This document shows positions 1 to 8,164 of a DNA stretch of 48,206 bases, one piece after another. The stretch covers positions 1 to 48,206 of the forward strand of contig DYON01000001.1 in assembly GCA_020720525.1 (NCBI GenBank), in the 5' to 3' direction. The stretch's first letter is position 1. Each line of letters begins with the position of its first letter. The stretch is from Acetofilamentum sp. GTDB lineage: Bacteria > Bacteroidota > Bacteroidia > Bacteroidales > DTU049. The notes beneath the pieces are model-generated. The model saw only the letters and a program-made list of their open reading frames with translations. It had not been told where the DNA came from and searched no databases. Made by a program: the position numbers and the translations under genes.

Positions 1-15
1 AAGGGAATCATAGCG

Positions 16-48
16 CAAAGGTAACATATTACTTTTAATATTTGCAAA
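16..48 (-). promoter_or_regulatory. Two-box Bacteroidota promoter facing out of the window
   Basis: On the minus strand TACCTTTG (23-16) fits the -7 consensus TAnnTTTG, and TTTG (48-45) lies 21 bases upstream, which fits the -33 element. Transcription would start near base 10 and run leftward out of the window. The gene it serves is not visible. Confidence 0.6.
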
Positions 49-284
49 TTTTCAATAATTACGAGTAAATAGAAACATAAGTTATTTTTAATCCCCCACG
101 CAGCCCCTACCCCCCTTTCTTCAATTGTAAATCTCAACCGATAAATTTTCATTGGCTTTTCTCGAATAATACTACAAAAAACTCCGCAAGCATTCGTCTT
201 TACAGTTGGAATATGCAATTTTCAACTGTTGTTCAATATCTCACTTGCATCAAAAAATTCACAACAATTATTGTGAAAAAAATA

Positions 285-318
285 TTGCTGCAATATTATC
301 GAGAAATTTGTAACTTTG
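285..318 (+). promoter_or_regulatory. Promoter of tRNA-Leu (and possibly tig)
   Basis: TTG at 285-287 is followed after 23 bases by TAACTTTG at 311-318, matching the Bacteroidota -33/-7 pattern at the long end of its spacing. The predicted start lies a few bases before the mature tRNA end at 331. The same transcript could continue into the trigger factor gene. Confidence 0.6.
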
Positions 319-330
319 CATCTCGATTAT

Positions 331-415
331 GCGGATGTGGCGTAATTGGTAGCCGCGCTAGACTTAGGATCTAGTGCCGTAAGGCGTGGGGGTTCGAGTC
401 CCTTCATCCGCACCA
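331..415 (+). tRNA. tRNA-Leu (anticodon UAG)
   Basis: This is a complete class II cloverleaf. The acceptor stem pairs GCGGATG (331-337) with CATCCGC (405-411), the discriminator is A412, and CCA is encoded at 413-415. The anticodon stem CTAGA/TCTAG encloses the loop CTTAGGA, giving anticodon TAG at 365-367. A long variable arm (TGCCGTAAGGCGT) and the TTCGAGT T-loop complete the leucine-type structure. It reads CUA and probably other CUN codons. The overlap rules out the longest upstream start of the following open frame. Confidence 0.97.
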
Positions 416-418
416 TTA

Positions 419-433
419 GCCCGGTTTTCGGGC
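419..433 (+). terminator. Short hairpin after tRNA-Leu, weak terminator or processing signal
   Basis: GCCCG (419-423) pairs with CGGGC (429-433) around a five-base loop, followed by an imperfect T-rich stretch. The stem is only 5 bp and there is no clean T tract, so partial termination or tRNA 3' processing is as likely as full termination. Trigger factor starts 30 bases later with no other promoter visible. Confidence 0.3.
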
Positions 434-462
434 ATTTGTTGTTTCTAAAACAGTATGATTAT

Positions 463-1815
463 ATGAATTTCGAATTTGAAAAAACTGGCGAACTTACTGC
501 ATTACTGAAAGTACATATCGAATCGGCCGATTACCAACCCAATGTAGAAGAAAAATTGCGCCAATATCGCCGCAAAGCATCTATGCCAGGTTTTCGACCA
601 GGCAAAGTGCCTTTTGTAGTTATTAAAAAAATGTATGGCACTTCAATATTGTCCGACGAAGTTTTGCACACTGGTTCTGAAGCTATTTATAAATATCTTG
701 AAGAAAATAATATCGATTTCATCCTTTCTCCTTTATTGGACGACGACAAAGTCCATGATATTGAATGGAACGAAGGAAATACTTTTACATTCAACTTCGA
801 TGTTGCTCTGAGCCCCGAAATTGATCCTGTTGCCGACAATAGTCTAAGTTTTGTACGCTATAATGTTGCACGCGAAGAAAGCGATATTGAGAATTATTTG
901 GCCGACATCAGAGAACGCTACGGACGCTTCGATAAAGCCGAAAGCGTTGACGACAAAAGTTTTATTTCGGCTCAGGTTGTCGAAGTTGATAAAAAAGGTG
1001 AAGAAAAAGATGGTGGTCTCAATAAATTTATTCACTTGCGCGTTCGTTCGCTTCCCGAAAATTTGCAAGCCATGTTTTTGGGGAAAAAATCGGAAGAAGT
1101 TCTTACAATCGATATCGACAAAGATATTCCCAATGCCGACCACCGTACCGATGTGTTTAATACCGATATCGAATCTGCTCGGGCAATGACAGGCTATTAT
1201 AAACTCACCCTTCAAAGTGTGCTTACTATTATTCCTGCCGAATACGATGAAAAATTGTTCAATGAGGTTTTTCCCGACCAGCACATCGAAAACGAAGAGC
1301 AATTACGCGAGGCTATTCGTAATGATATTGAACGCACCTACGATAAAGAATCGCGCAAACAATTGTATTTCGACATTCAGAAAACAATGAAAAGCAAATT
1401 CAGCTTCGAATTGCCCGAAACTTTTCTGAAAAAATACATCAAGCAGCGCTCGGAAAAAGATCTTTCGGAAGAAGATATCGAAAAAGGCTATCATTTCTAT
1501 GCCGAAGACATGAAATGGCAGCTTATTGAGAATAAAATCATCAACAAATACAATCTTGCTGTTGGTCGCAACGAAGTTCGAAGCCACATTATTGAATTGC
1601 TTGGTCTTGCCGACCTCGATCAAAACGATGCTGATGTTAAAATGCGTGTCGATCAGGTTTACGATGTCATTGCTCAGGACAAAGAAAAAATGAGCAATTT
1701 AATCGACAACATGACCGATGAGAAAATTATCAAACTTTTCGAAGACAATTGCAAAATTGAAACAAAATCGCTCAATTGGAAAGAATTTACTACTTTAGTA
1801 AACGAAAAAAACTAG
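463..1815 (+). CDS. tig: Trigger factor, ribosome-associated chaperone
   Basis: Trigger factor binds the ribosome exit tunnel and shields nascent chains. The N-terminal domain carries the ribosome-docking signature GFRPGKVP at residues 43-50. The middle part corresponds to the PPIase position but is poorly conserved, as is usual in Bacteroidota, where the FKBP motifs are degenerate. The C-terminal 200 residues are a charged helical chaperone domain. Length is 450 residues, normal for the family. I chose the ATG at 463; the longer open frame from 346 runs through tRNA-Leu and cannot be genuine. clpP starts 6 bases after the stop and clpX follows, the common tig-clpP-clpX order, so folding and proteolysis factors share a transcript. 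Confidence 0.93.
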   Translation: MNFEFEKTGELTALLKVHIESADYQPNVEEKLRQYRRKASMPGFRPGKVPFVVIKKMYGTSILSDEVLHTGSEAIYKYLEENNIDFILSPLLDDDKVHDIEWNEGNTFTFNFDVALSPEIDPVADNSLSFVRYNVAREESDIENYLADIRERYGRFDKAESVDDKSFISAQVVEVDKKGEEKDGGLNKFIHLRVRSLPENLQAMFLGKKSEEVLTIDIDKDIPNADHRTDVFNTDIESARAMTGYYKLTLQSVLTIIPAEYDEKLFNEVFPDQHIENEEQLREAIRNDIERTYDKESRKQLYFDIQKTMKSKFSFELPETFLKKYIKQRSEKDLSEEDIEKGYHFYAEDMKWQLIENKIINKYNLAVGRNEVRSHIIELLGLADLDQNDADVKMRVDQVYDVIAQDKEKMSNLIDNMTDEKIIKLFEDNCKIETKSLNWKEFTTLVNEKN

Positions 1816-1821
1816 ACCAAT

Positions 1822-2502
1822 ATGAACTTTAACGACGAATTCAGGAAATACGCTATCAAGCACCGCGGCATCAATAGCTCGGTTTTCGATCAGTACAGAG
1901 GTGTTATTTCGGGCTATATTTCGCCAACCATTATCGAAGAACGCCAACTCAATATTGCCACTATGGACGTTTTTTCGCGTCTGATGATGGATCGTATTAT
2001 TTTTCTTGGTGTTCCTATCGACGATTATGTGGCCAATATTATTCAAGCACAGCTTCTTTTCCTCGAGTCGGTAGATGCTAGCAAAGATATTTCTATTTAT
2101 CTCAACACGCCTGGTGGTTCGGTATATGCAGGTTTAGGCATTTACGATACCATGCAGTATATTGTGCCCGATATTGCAACTATTTGCACTGGTATTGCTG
2201 CTTCTATGGGCGCTGTTTTGCTTTGCGCCGGAACACATGGCAAGCGCACAGCCCTGCCACACAGCCGCGTGATGATTCACCAACCAATGGGCGGTGCCGA
2301 AGGGCAAGCTTCCGACATCGAAATTATTGCAGTTGAAATTAAAAAGCTGAAAAACGAATTGTATCAAATTATTTCTGACCACAGCGGCCAAACCATCGAA
2401 AAAGTATGGAAAGATGGCGACCGCGACCATTGGATGATTGCCGAAGAAGCTCGCGAATACGGAATGATCGACGAAGTTCTACGTCGCGAAAAGAATAAAT
2501 AA
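1822..2502 (+). CDS. clpP: ATP-dependent Clp protease proteolytic subunit
   Basis: This is the serine peptidase that forms the barrel of ClpXP. The catalytic triad is visible as Ser128 (in GIAASMGA), His153 (in MIHQP) and Asp202 (in DRDHW), equivalent to E. coli Ser97, His122 and Asp171. NTPGGSVYAG near residues 95-104 is the conserved oxyanion and handle region. At 226 residues it is slightly long because of a roughly 30-residue N-terminal extension, which may include a propeptide. It lies 6 bases after tig and 3 bases before clpX, so the protease and its unfoldase are made from one message. Cytoplasmic. Confidence 0.96.
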   Translation: MNFNDEFRKYAIKHRGINSSVFDQYRGVISGYISPTIIEERQLNIATMDVFSRLMMDRIIFLGVPIDDYVANIIQAQLLFLESVDASKDISIYLNTPGGSVYAGLGIYDTMQYIVPDIATICTGIAASMGAVLLCAGTHGKRTALPHSRVMIHQPMGGAEGQASDIEIIAVEIKKLKNELYQIISDHSGQTIEKVWKDGDRDHWMIAEEAREYGMIDEVLRREKNK

Positions 2503-2505
2503 AAT

Positions 2506-3738
2506 ATGGCCAAACCAACTGACCATTGTTCGTTTTGCGGCCGAAGCCAGCAAGAAGTTAAGCTCCTTATTACAGGAGTGAGTGGCAATATTTGCGAGGC
2601 TTGTGTCGAACAAGCTCAACTTATTATCAACGAAGAACTTTCGCTTAAAGGCGCAAAACCTACATCGCCCGAATCGTTCAAACTCCGAAAACCCAAAGAG
2701 ATATTCGAATTCTTAAACCAGTATGTAATTGGTCAAGACGAGTCGAAGCGTTTGCTATCGGTAGCAGTTTACAACCATTTTAAACGAATTGGAGTGAAAG
2801 ACTCTGAGGTTGAAATCGAAAAAAGCAATATTGTTTTGGTTGGCGAAACTGGTACTGGAAAAACACTGTTGGCAAAAACCATTGCTCGTTTTCTCGAAGT
2901 TCCTTTTGCCATAGCCGATGCCACAGCGCTTACCGAAGCTGGATATGTTGGCGAAGATGTCGAAAGCATTCTTGCTCGGCTGTTGCAAGTGGCCGACTAC
3001 GACGTGAAAGCTGCCGAAAGGGGAATTATTTTTATCGACGAAATAGATAAAATTTCGCGCAAATCCGACAACCCAAGCATCACACGCGATGTGAGCGGCG
3101 AAGGGGTTCAGCAAGCTCTCCTGAAAATGCTCGAAGGTGCAATTGTAAACGTTCCTCCTCAAGGTGGGCGCAAACACCCCGAGCAAAAATACATTCAAGT
3201 GAACACCCAAAACATTTTGTTTATTTGTGGGGGGGCTTTTGATGGAATTGACAAAATAATTGCTACTCGGCTTAAAACTTCTTCTATTGGTTATCGCAAA
3301 AAAGGCGACCAGAAGGAATTCGACAAGGATAATCTGCTTCAATATATTGCATCCGAAGACCTTCGTAAATTTGGGCTAATTCCCGAATTGGTTGGTCGCC
3401 TGCCAGTTTTGGCTCATTTGCATCCACTCGACGAAAATGCCATGCTGCAAATTCTTACTCAGCCCAAGAACTCTCTGGTGAAGCAATACAAAGCTTTGTT
3501 CGAAATGGATGGAGTTGCACTCGATTTTACCAACGACGGTTTGAAAGAAATTGCACATTTAGCTATTGCAAGCAAACTAGGAGCACGCGGACTACGTTCC
3601 ATTATGGAAAAAATCATGACCGATCTCATGTTCGACCTGCCCGAATCGGGAATGGAGAAAAAAGTGAAAATCAATGCAGCCTTCATCAAATCTAAGTTGA
3701 AAAACCATCCCGATGTGCAAATGAAAGTTGCTTCATAA
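2506..3738 (+). CDS. clpX: ATP-dependent unfoldase ClpX, zinc-binding
   Basis: ClpX recognises tagged substrates, unfolds them and threads them into ClpP. The N-terminal zinc domain has Cys8, Cys11, Cys30 and Cys33. The AAA+ module shows Walker A GETGTGKT (113-120), pore loop GYVG (146-149), Walker B IIFIDE (174-179) and the ClpX-specific RKH loop (222-224). At 410 residues it is of normal length. A run of seven G near 3229 encodes conserved Gly residues (CGGAF) and the frame is intact. It closes the tig-clpP-clpX operon; a DUF4294 gene follows after 38 bases and may be co-transcribed. Confidence 0.97.
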   Translation: MAKPTDHCSFCGRSQQEVKLLITGVSGNICEACVEQAQLIINEELSLKGAKPTSPESFKLRKPKEIFEFLNQYVIGQDESKRLLSVAVYNHFKRIGVKDSEVEIEKSNIVLVGETGTGKTLLAKTIARFLEVPFAIADATALTEAGYVGEDVESILARLLQVADYDVKAAERGIIFIDEIDKISRKSDNPSITRDVSGEGVQQALLKMLEGAIVNVPPQGGRKHPEQKYIQVNTQNILFICGGAFDGIDKIIATRLKTSSIGYRKKGDQKEFDKDNLLQYIASEDLRKFGLIPELVGRLPVLAHLHPLDENAMLQILTQPKNSLVKQYKALFEMDGVALDFTNDGLKEIAHLAIASKLGARGLRSIMEKIMTDLMFDLPESGMEKKVKINAAFIKSKLKNHPDVQMKVAS

Positions 3739-3776
3739 ATTGGCAAAAGAATTGTATTTAGCTCGAAATTATTTCC

Positions 3777-4376
3777 ATGAAAATTGCTGCTGTTATATTC
3801 ACCCTTTTACTTTCATGTGGTCTCGCTCAGGCGCAAGATCCCGATCCCAAAGGCGAAGTTAAGGGTATTGTTACAAAAGCAGTAATTATTGAAGGGGACA
3901 CTGTTCCGCTTTTTTGGATTCCAACAGTACGCATCTACGGCCCAATAATTTTCAAATCGAAAGTTCAGGTAATCACTTTTACCCGTCTGGTTCGTCATAT
4001 CAAACGGGTGTATCCTTATGCTAAATATATTGGCAACAAGGTGAATGAATACAATACCTACCTCAATTCGATAGCTAACGAGAGGCAAAGAGAAAAAGAG
4101 CTCGACCGCATCGAAAAAGAACTCCGTGGACAATTTGAAGAAGAACTTAAAAAACTAACTTTCACTCAAGGTAAGATTTTAATGAAATTAATCTATCGTG
4201 AAACAAATTCTACTACATACAACTTAATAAGAGATTTTAGAGGTTCTATAACAGCATTTTTTTGGCAGTCGCTTGGAACTGTGTTTGGTTATAATTTAAA
4301 AGTAACTTACGACCCAGTTGGAGCCGACCGCGATATTGAGAATATCGTGATTATGATAGAAAACGGAACCATTTAG
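3777..4376 (+). CDS. DUF4294 family exported protein
   Basis: The product has 199 residues and a signal peptide ending near AQAQ (residue 20). The body matches my memory of the Bacteroidota-restricted DUF4294 family: a short beta part with GDTVPLFWIPTVRIYGP, a Tyr/Lys-rich helical stretch (YPYAKYIG), a charged helix (residues 100-130) and the motif ILMKLIYRETNSTTYNLI. No function is established that I know of. It is probably periplasmic or outer-membrane associated. It follows clpX by 38 bases on the same strand, so it may be read from the same transcript, and it converges on the carboxylase operon. Confidence 0.8.
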   Translation: MKIAAVIFTLLLSCGLAQAQDPDPKGEVKGIVTKAVIIEGDTVPLFWIPTVRIYGPIIFKSKVQVITFTRLVRHIKRVYPYAKYIGNKVNEYNTYLNSIANERQREKELDRIEKELRGQFEEELKKLTFTQGKILMKLIYRETNSTTYNLIRDFRGSITAFFWQSLGTVFGYNLKVTYDPVGADRDIENIVIMIENGTI

Positions 4377-4426
4377 AAATCCATCACCGCCCACGAGTTT
4401 ATCAAGCTGAAAGCGAGACCTCAATT

Positions 4427-4975
4427 CTATTCATCAATCGAAATAACTTCGAGTAGCAATTCGTCTTTCATAACCGATTGCGATGCAGTTACCTTTATTT
4501 TTTTCACCAAGCCATTAAATGGAGCTTGAATCTCGTTTTGCATTTTCATGGCTTCGAGTGTGAGCAATGGTTCGCCTGCGTTCACCAGATCGCCTTCGGC
4601 AACAAAAATATCGATGATTTTACCAGGCATTGGTGCCACAATATTGCTGTCGGAAACTGCTTTTTCGCCTTTGTTGAGAATGCGTTGTCGTAAATATGAC
4701 GAGAGAGACTCGATGCTGTATTTGTATTCTACTCCATTCACAAGAATGCTGTATTTGTTTTGATCTTGCCCATTAATAACACAATGAAAACGTTGTCCTT
4801 TCCAATAAAAACAATAATTGAATTCAGAATTATCCACAATTTTGATGGGTAGTTCTTTCCCGTCGATGATTGGTTCGGATTGAACTGGTAGATATATTTT
4901 AAATCGTTTGCCATTGTCGCGCAGGGCTATAAACAATCGAGAAGCATCGCGCCGATATACATAATTTGTTGCCAT
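4427..4975 (-). CDS. Biotin carboxyl carrier protein of acyl-CoA carboxylase
   Basis: This is the swinging-arm subunit that carries carboxybiotin between the two active sites of the complex. The C-terminal biotinyl domain (about residues 110-180) contains EAMKMQ, with Lys144 as the biotinylation site, preceded by APMPGKI. The first 110 residues are a beta-rich domain resembling the carrier/linker part of propionyl-CoA carboxylase-type enzymes; it lacks the Ala/Pro-rich linker of E. coli AccB. At 182 residues it is longer than a minimal carrier. It is the last gene of a three-gene minus-strand operon and starts 2 bases after the biotin carboxylase stop. Confidence 0.9.
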   Translation of the reverse strand: MATNYVYRRDASRLFIALRDNGKRFKIYLPVQSEPIIDGKELPIKIVDNSEFNYCFYWKGQRFHCVINGQDQNKYSILVNGVEYKYSIESLSSYLRQRILNKGEKAVSDSNIVAPMPGKIIDIFVAEGDLVNAGEPLLTLEAMKMQNEIQAPFNGLVKKIKVTASQSVMKDELLLEVISIDE

Positions 4976-4977
4976 AA

Positions 4978-6474
4978 CTATTTATTTATTCTTTTATTCA
5001 AAACCCACATACTCATCGATTCGTTGGTGAAACCAGGCGAATTTGATGCAATCTCGTTGTATTCCATCGAGTATGCAATCGATGCAGCCAATGCGCCAAT
5101 CATCTCCTCGTCTTCGTTGTAAAACATTTCAGGCGAATAGTTGTCTTCGACCCACCTTGTTGTGTATTTGCCCGAAATGAAATCGGGATGCCGAAGCACC
5201 ACTCTGCAAAATGGAATAGTAGTTTTTAATCCAGTTATTCTAACAGCATCAAGAGCTTTAATCATCTTTGCTGTTGCATTTTGGCGGTTGCTGTCGTGAA
5301 CAATTACTTTAGCAGCCATCGAATCGAAATATGGAGTAATAACCGAGCCATTTGCTATGCCAGTCTCGATTCGGATTCCAGACCCTTCGGGAAAAAGAAC
5401 TCTTTCAATAAAACCTGTTTCGGGAGCAAACCGGTTTTGAGTATCTTCGGTGTTTACCCTGCATTCGATTGCCCAGCCCTGCAATTGTATATCGCTTTGC
5501 CGAAGAGACAACTGTTCGTTCAATGCAATTCTGATTTGCCATTCAATCAAATCTACACCTGTTATCATTTCTGTAACTGGATGCTCCACTTGAATTCGGG
5601 TGTTCATTTCCATGAAATAATACGAACCGTCTTCGGCAACAATAAATTCGATGGTTCCAGCAGAATAGTAGCCGATTTTTTTCGAAAATCGAACAGCCAA
5701 TTCGCCCATTTCGCGCCGTTTTTCGTCGCTGAGACTCGGCGAAGGAGCCTCCTCAATCATTTTTTGATGTTTGCGTTGCAACGAGCATTCTCGTTCTCCT
5801 AAATGAATCACATTCCCATGTTGGTCGCCTATGATCTGAAATTCGATATGCTTCGGATTGGCTATATATTTTTCTATAAACAAATTGTCGTTCCCAAAAG
5901 CCGACCGCGATTCGTCGGCTGCCGACTTAAAATGACGCACCATAGTTTCGGGCTTATCAACAACTCGCATTCCACGCCCACCACCGCCAGCCGAAGCTTT
6001 TAGCAAAACTGGATACCCAATTGAGTTGGCAATTTGAATTGCTTCTTCGGCCGACGCAACTGTTCCATTGCTTCCAGGTACCAAGGGCATTCCAGCAGTG
6101 AGTGCCATTTCTTTTGCAACGGTTTTAAGCCCCATATTCCGAATTAGTTCGGGAGAGGGCCCAATAAAAATAATACCTTTTTCTCTACATAAATCGGCAA
6201 AATCTGGATTCTCTGAAAGAAATCCATAACCTGGATGAATCAAATCGATTTTGTATTCCAATGCAAGGGCTACAACCTTTTCGGGTTGTAGAAATATAGG
6301 CTTTTCGTCGGCTGAGCCGTTTACTGAAATCACCTCATCGGCTTGCTGAATATATAATGCGTCCGATTCGCGAGCACTTTGGAGAACTACTGTGGTAATT
6401 CCCATTTGCTTGGCAGTGCGCATAATTCGAATGGCTATTTCGCCGCGGTTTACAATAAGCAATCGTTTGTTCAT
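4978..6474 (-). CDS. accC: Biotin carboxylase subunit of acyl-CoA carboxylase
   Basis: It carboxylates biotin on the carrier protein using ATP and bicarbonate. The ATP-grasp fold is complete: N-terminal VNRGEIAIRI, HPGYGFLSE (80-88), the glycine-rich lid SAGGGGRGMR (161-170), and the metal/catalytic region EMNTRIQVEHPVTE (289-302). Length is 498 residues, about 50 longer than E. coli AccC, with the excess at the C terminus. The neighbouring acyl-CoA carboxyltransferase, rather than AccA/AccD, indicates a propionyl/acetyl-CoA carboxylase rather than the fatty-acid enzyme. It lies 10 bases downstream of the carboxyltransferase gene. Confidence 0.93.
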   Translation of the reverse strand: MNKRLLIVNRGEIAIRIMRTAKQMGITTVVLQSARESDALYIQQADEVISVNGSADEKPIFLQPEKVVALALEYKIDLIHPGYGFLSENPDFADLCREKGIIFIGPSPELIRNMGLKTVAKEMALTAGMPLVPGSNGTVASAEEAIQIANSIGYPVLLKASAGGGGRGMRVVDKPETMVRHFKSAADESRSAFGNDNLFIEKYIANPKHIEFQIIGDQHGNVIHLGERECSLQRKHQKMIEEAPSPSLSDEKRREMGELAVRFSKKIGYYSAGTIEFIVAEDGSYYFMEMNTRIQVEHPVTEMITGVDLIEWQIRIALNEQLSLRQSDIQLQGWAIECRVNTEDTQNRFAPETGFIERVLFPEGSGIRIETGIANGSVITPYFDSMAAKVIVHDSNRQNATAKMIKALDAVRITGLKTTIPFCRVVLRHPDFISGKYTTRWVEDNYSPEMFYNEDEEMIGALAASIAYSMEYNEIASNSPGFTNESMSMWVLNKRINK

Positions 6475-6484
6475 TCAATTGTTT

Positions 6485-8017
6485 TTAAAGTGGAATGTTG
6501 CCGTGTTTTCTCGATAGTGGAGAATACTGCTTGTTCGATAATATTTCGAAAGCTGTGATTAAAATATTTCTCGTATCGGATGGTTTGATTACTTCATCGA
6601 TAAGCCCGAGTTCTTCGGCACGAAATGGATTGGCGATTTCGTTTTTGTATTTGTCAATGAGTTCCTTCTCTAGCTCAGCTGGGTTTTTGGACTTAGCAAG
6701 CTCAGCGCGATTTACAATTTTTATAGCTCCTGCTGGTCCCATTACCGCAATTTCGGCACTAGCCCATGCAAAATTGAAATCGCCTCCTGTGTTTTTGCTG
6801 CTCATTACAATATATGCGCCACCGTACGATTTGCGCAAAATAACAGTGATTTTGGGTACAGTAGCTTCGCAAAATGCATACAACAACTTAGCTCCATGCT
6901 TAATAATACCACTATGCTCCTGATCTACGCCTGGCAAAAACCCTGGAACATCTTCGAGTATTAACAGGGGAATATTATAAGCATCGCAAAACCGCACAAA
7001 ACGAGCACCTTTCAAACTTGCGTTAATATCCAATGTTCCGGCAAGTACTTTAGGTTGATTGGCCACAACGCCAATAGTTTTTCCATTCAGACGACCAAAA
7101 CCCACCATTATGTTTTGGGCAAATTTCTCGTGTACCTCGAAAAAGGTGTCTTTGTCGAGTAGAATTTGTATCACTTCTTTCACGTCGTAGGGTCTATTGG
7201 CGTCGTCGGGAATAATTTTGTCGAGATACTCTTGGCGTGCTTCGTGGAATTGTATATGCGTCGATAATGGCAAAGGCTCGAAATTGTTCGAAGGTAAGTA
7301 GGCCAACAACTTTCGAACGGCTAGAATGGCATGTTCTTCGTCGTCGTAAACAAAATGAGCAACACCACTTTTCGATGCATGCACATTCCCTCCACCAAGG
7401 CTTTCCATGTCGATATCTTCGTTCAAAACTTCCTTTATAACATCGGGACCAGTAACAAACATAAACGATGTTTTGTCGGTCATGAAAACAAAATCGGTTA
7501 AAGCTGGTGAATACACCGCTCCCCCAGCGGCAGGTCCCAAAATTACACTTATTTGTGGTATGATTCCTGATGAACGAACGTTGTTTCGAAATATGGTAGC
7601 ATATGCCGACAAACTTTTGATGCCTTCTTGAATTCGCGCTCCACCCGAATCGATGAGTCCAATAATAGGTGCGCCTAGCTTGAAAGCCATTTCTTGAACC
7701 TGAGCAATTTTGCTCCCATGAGCAAACCCAAGCGAGCCACCCAAAACAGTGAAGTCTTGAGCAAAAGCAAATACACTACGTCCTTGAATAAGACCTCGCC
7801 CAGCTATAACTCCATCGCCAGATGCTGCTTTTTTTGCTGCAGCCGATTGATGGGGCTCAACAAATGCACCTATTTCGAAGAAAGTCCCTTCGTCGAAGAG
7901 AATATTCAATCGCTCACGGGCGGTAAGTTTACCTTTCTGGTGTTGCTTCTGCACCGCATTTTCTTCGGTGTCGCGCAACGATGTAAGTCTGTTTTCAAAA
8001 GCTTCCTGTTGATTCAT
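6485..8017 (-). CDS. Acyl-CoA carboxyltransferase, PccB/MmdA type
   Basis: This subunit moves the carboxyl group from carboxybiotin to an acyl-CoA, typically propionyl-CoA to methylmalonyl-CoA, or the reverse in decarboxylases. It is a crotonase-fold duplication of 510 residues. The two oxyanion-hole loops are GPAAGGAVYSP (161-171) and RKSYGGAYIV (395-404). The position that is Asp in Streptomyces PccB, a substrate-selecting residue as I recall it, is Ile403 here, so the acyl-CoA preference is open. It is the first gene of the minus-strand operon with the biotin carboxylase and carrier. No membrane decarboxylase beta subunit is visible, which favours a soluble carboxylase over a sodium pump. 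Confidence 0.92.
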   Translation of the reverse strand: MNQQEAFENRLTSLRDTEENAVQKQHQKGKLTARERLNILFDEGTFFEIGAFVEPHQSAAAKKAASGDGVIAGRGLIQGRSVFAFAQDFTVLGGSLGFAHGSKIAQVQEMAFKLGAPIIGLIDSGGARIQEGIKSLSAYATIFRNNVRSSGIIPQISVILGPAAGGAVYSPALTDFVFMTDKTSFMFVTGPDVIKEVLNEDIDMESLGGGNVHASKSGVAHFVYDDEEHAILAVRKLLAYLPSNNFEPLPLSTHIQFHEARQEYLDKIIPDDANRPYDVKEVIQILLDKDTFFEVHEKFAQNIMVGFGRLNGKTIGVVANQPKVLAGTLDINASLKGARFVRFCDAYNIPLLILEDVPGFLPGVDQEHSGIIKHGAKLLYAFCEATVPKITVILRKSYGGAYIVMSSKNTGGDFNFAWASAEIAVMGPAGAIKIVNRAELAKSKNPAELEKELIDKYKNEIANPFRAEELGLIDEVIKPSDTRNILITAFEILSNKQYSPLSRKHGNIPL

Positions 8018-8041
8018 AGATTTCTTTTAAATACAAAGCAA

Positions 8042-8049
8042 CAAAGATA
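8042..8049 (-). promoter_or_regulatory. Candidate -7 box of the carboxylase operon
   Basis: TATCTTTG on the minus strand (8049-8042) is a perfect TAnnTTTG match, 24 bases upstream of the carboxyltransferase ATG at 8017. I found no TTG at -33 spacing. Confidence 0.5.
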
Positions 8050-8164
8050 AACTTTTTATAGAATTGGGGTTCTAATTTATCACAAATCCAAATAATGCTT
8101 GTCATATTTTCAAGATATTGTGGACTTTAGCTTTCTAATACTATTCTAAACAAATAATCTGAGT

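Larger units (their letters stand above)
1..330. other. Intergenic region upstream of tRNA-Leu
   Basis: I see no gene in this 330-base stretch. It is AT-rich except for a C-rich patch near 91-118. It holds two promoter candidates facing in opposite directions: one leaving the window on the minus strand (16-48) and one driving the tRNA on the plus strand (285-318). Neither strand shows an open frame with a recognisable protein. The gene transcribed leftward begins at or beyond the window edge; an ATG reads out on the minus strand at 11-9, but it is too close to the edge to judge. Confidence 0.6.

Noticed and set aside
346..462. N-terminal extension of trigger factor from 346
   Set aside because: It runs through tRNA-Leu and encodes nothing like the family; the N terminus proper starts at 463.
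3229..3235. Seven-G run in clpX as a phase-variation or frameshift site
   Set aside because: It encodes conserved Gly residues of ClpX and the frame is intact across it.
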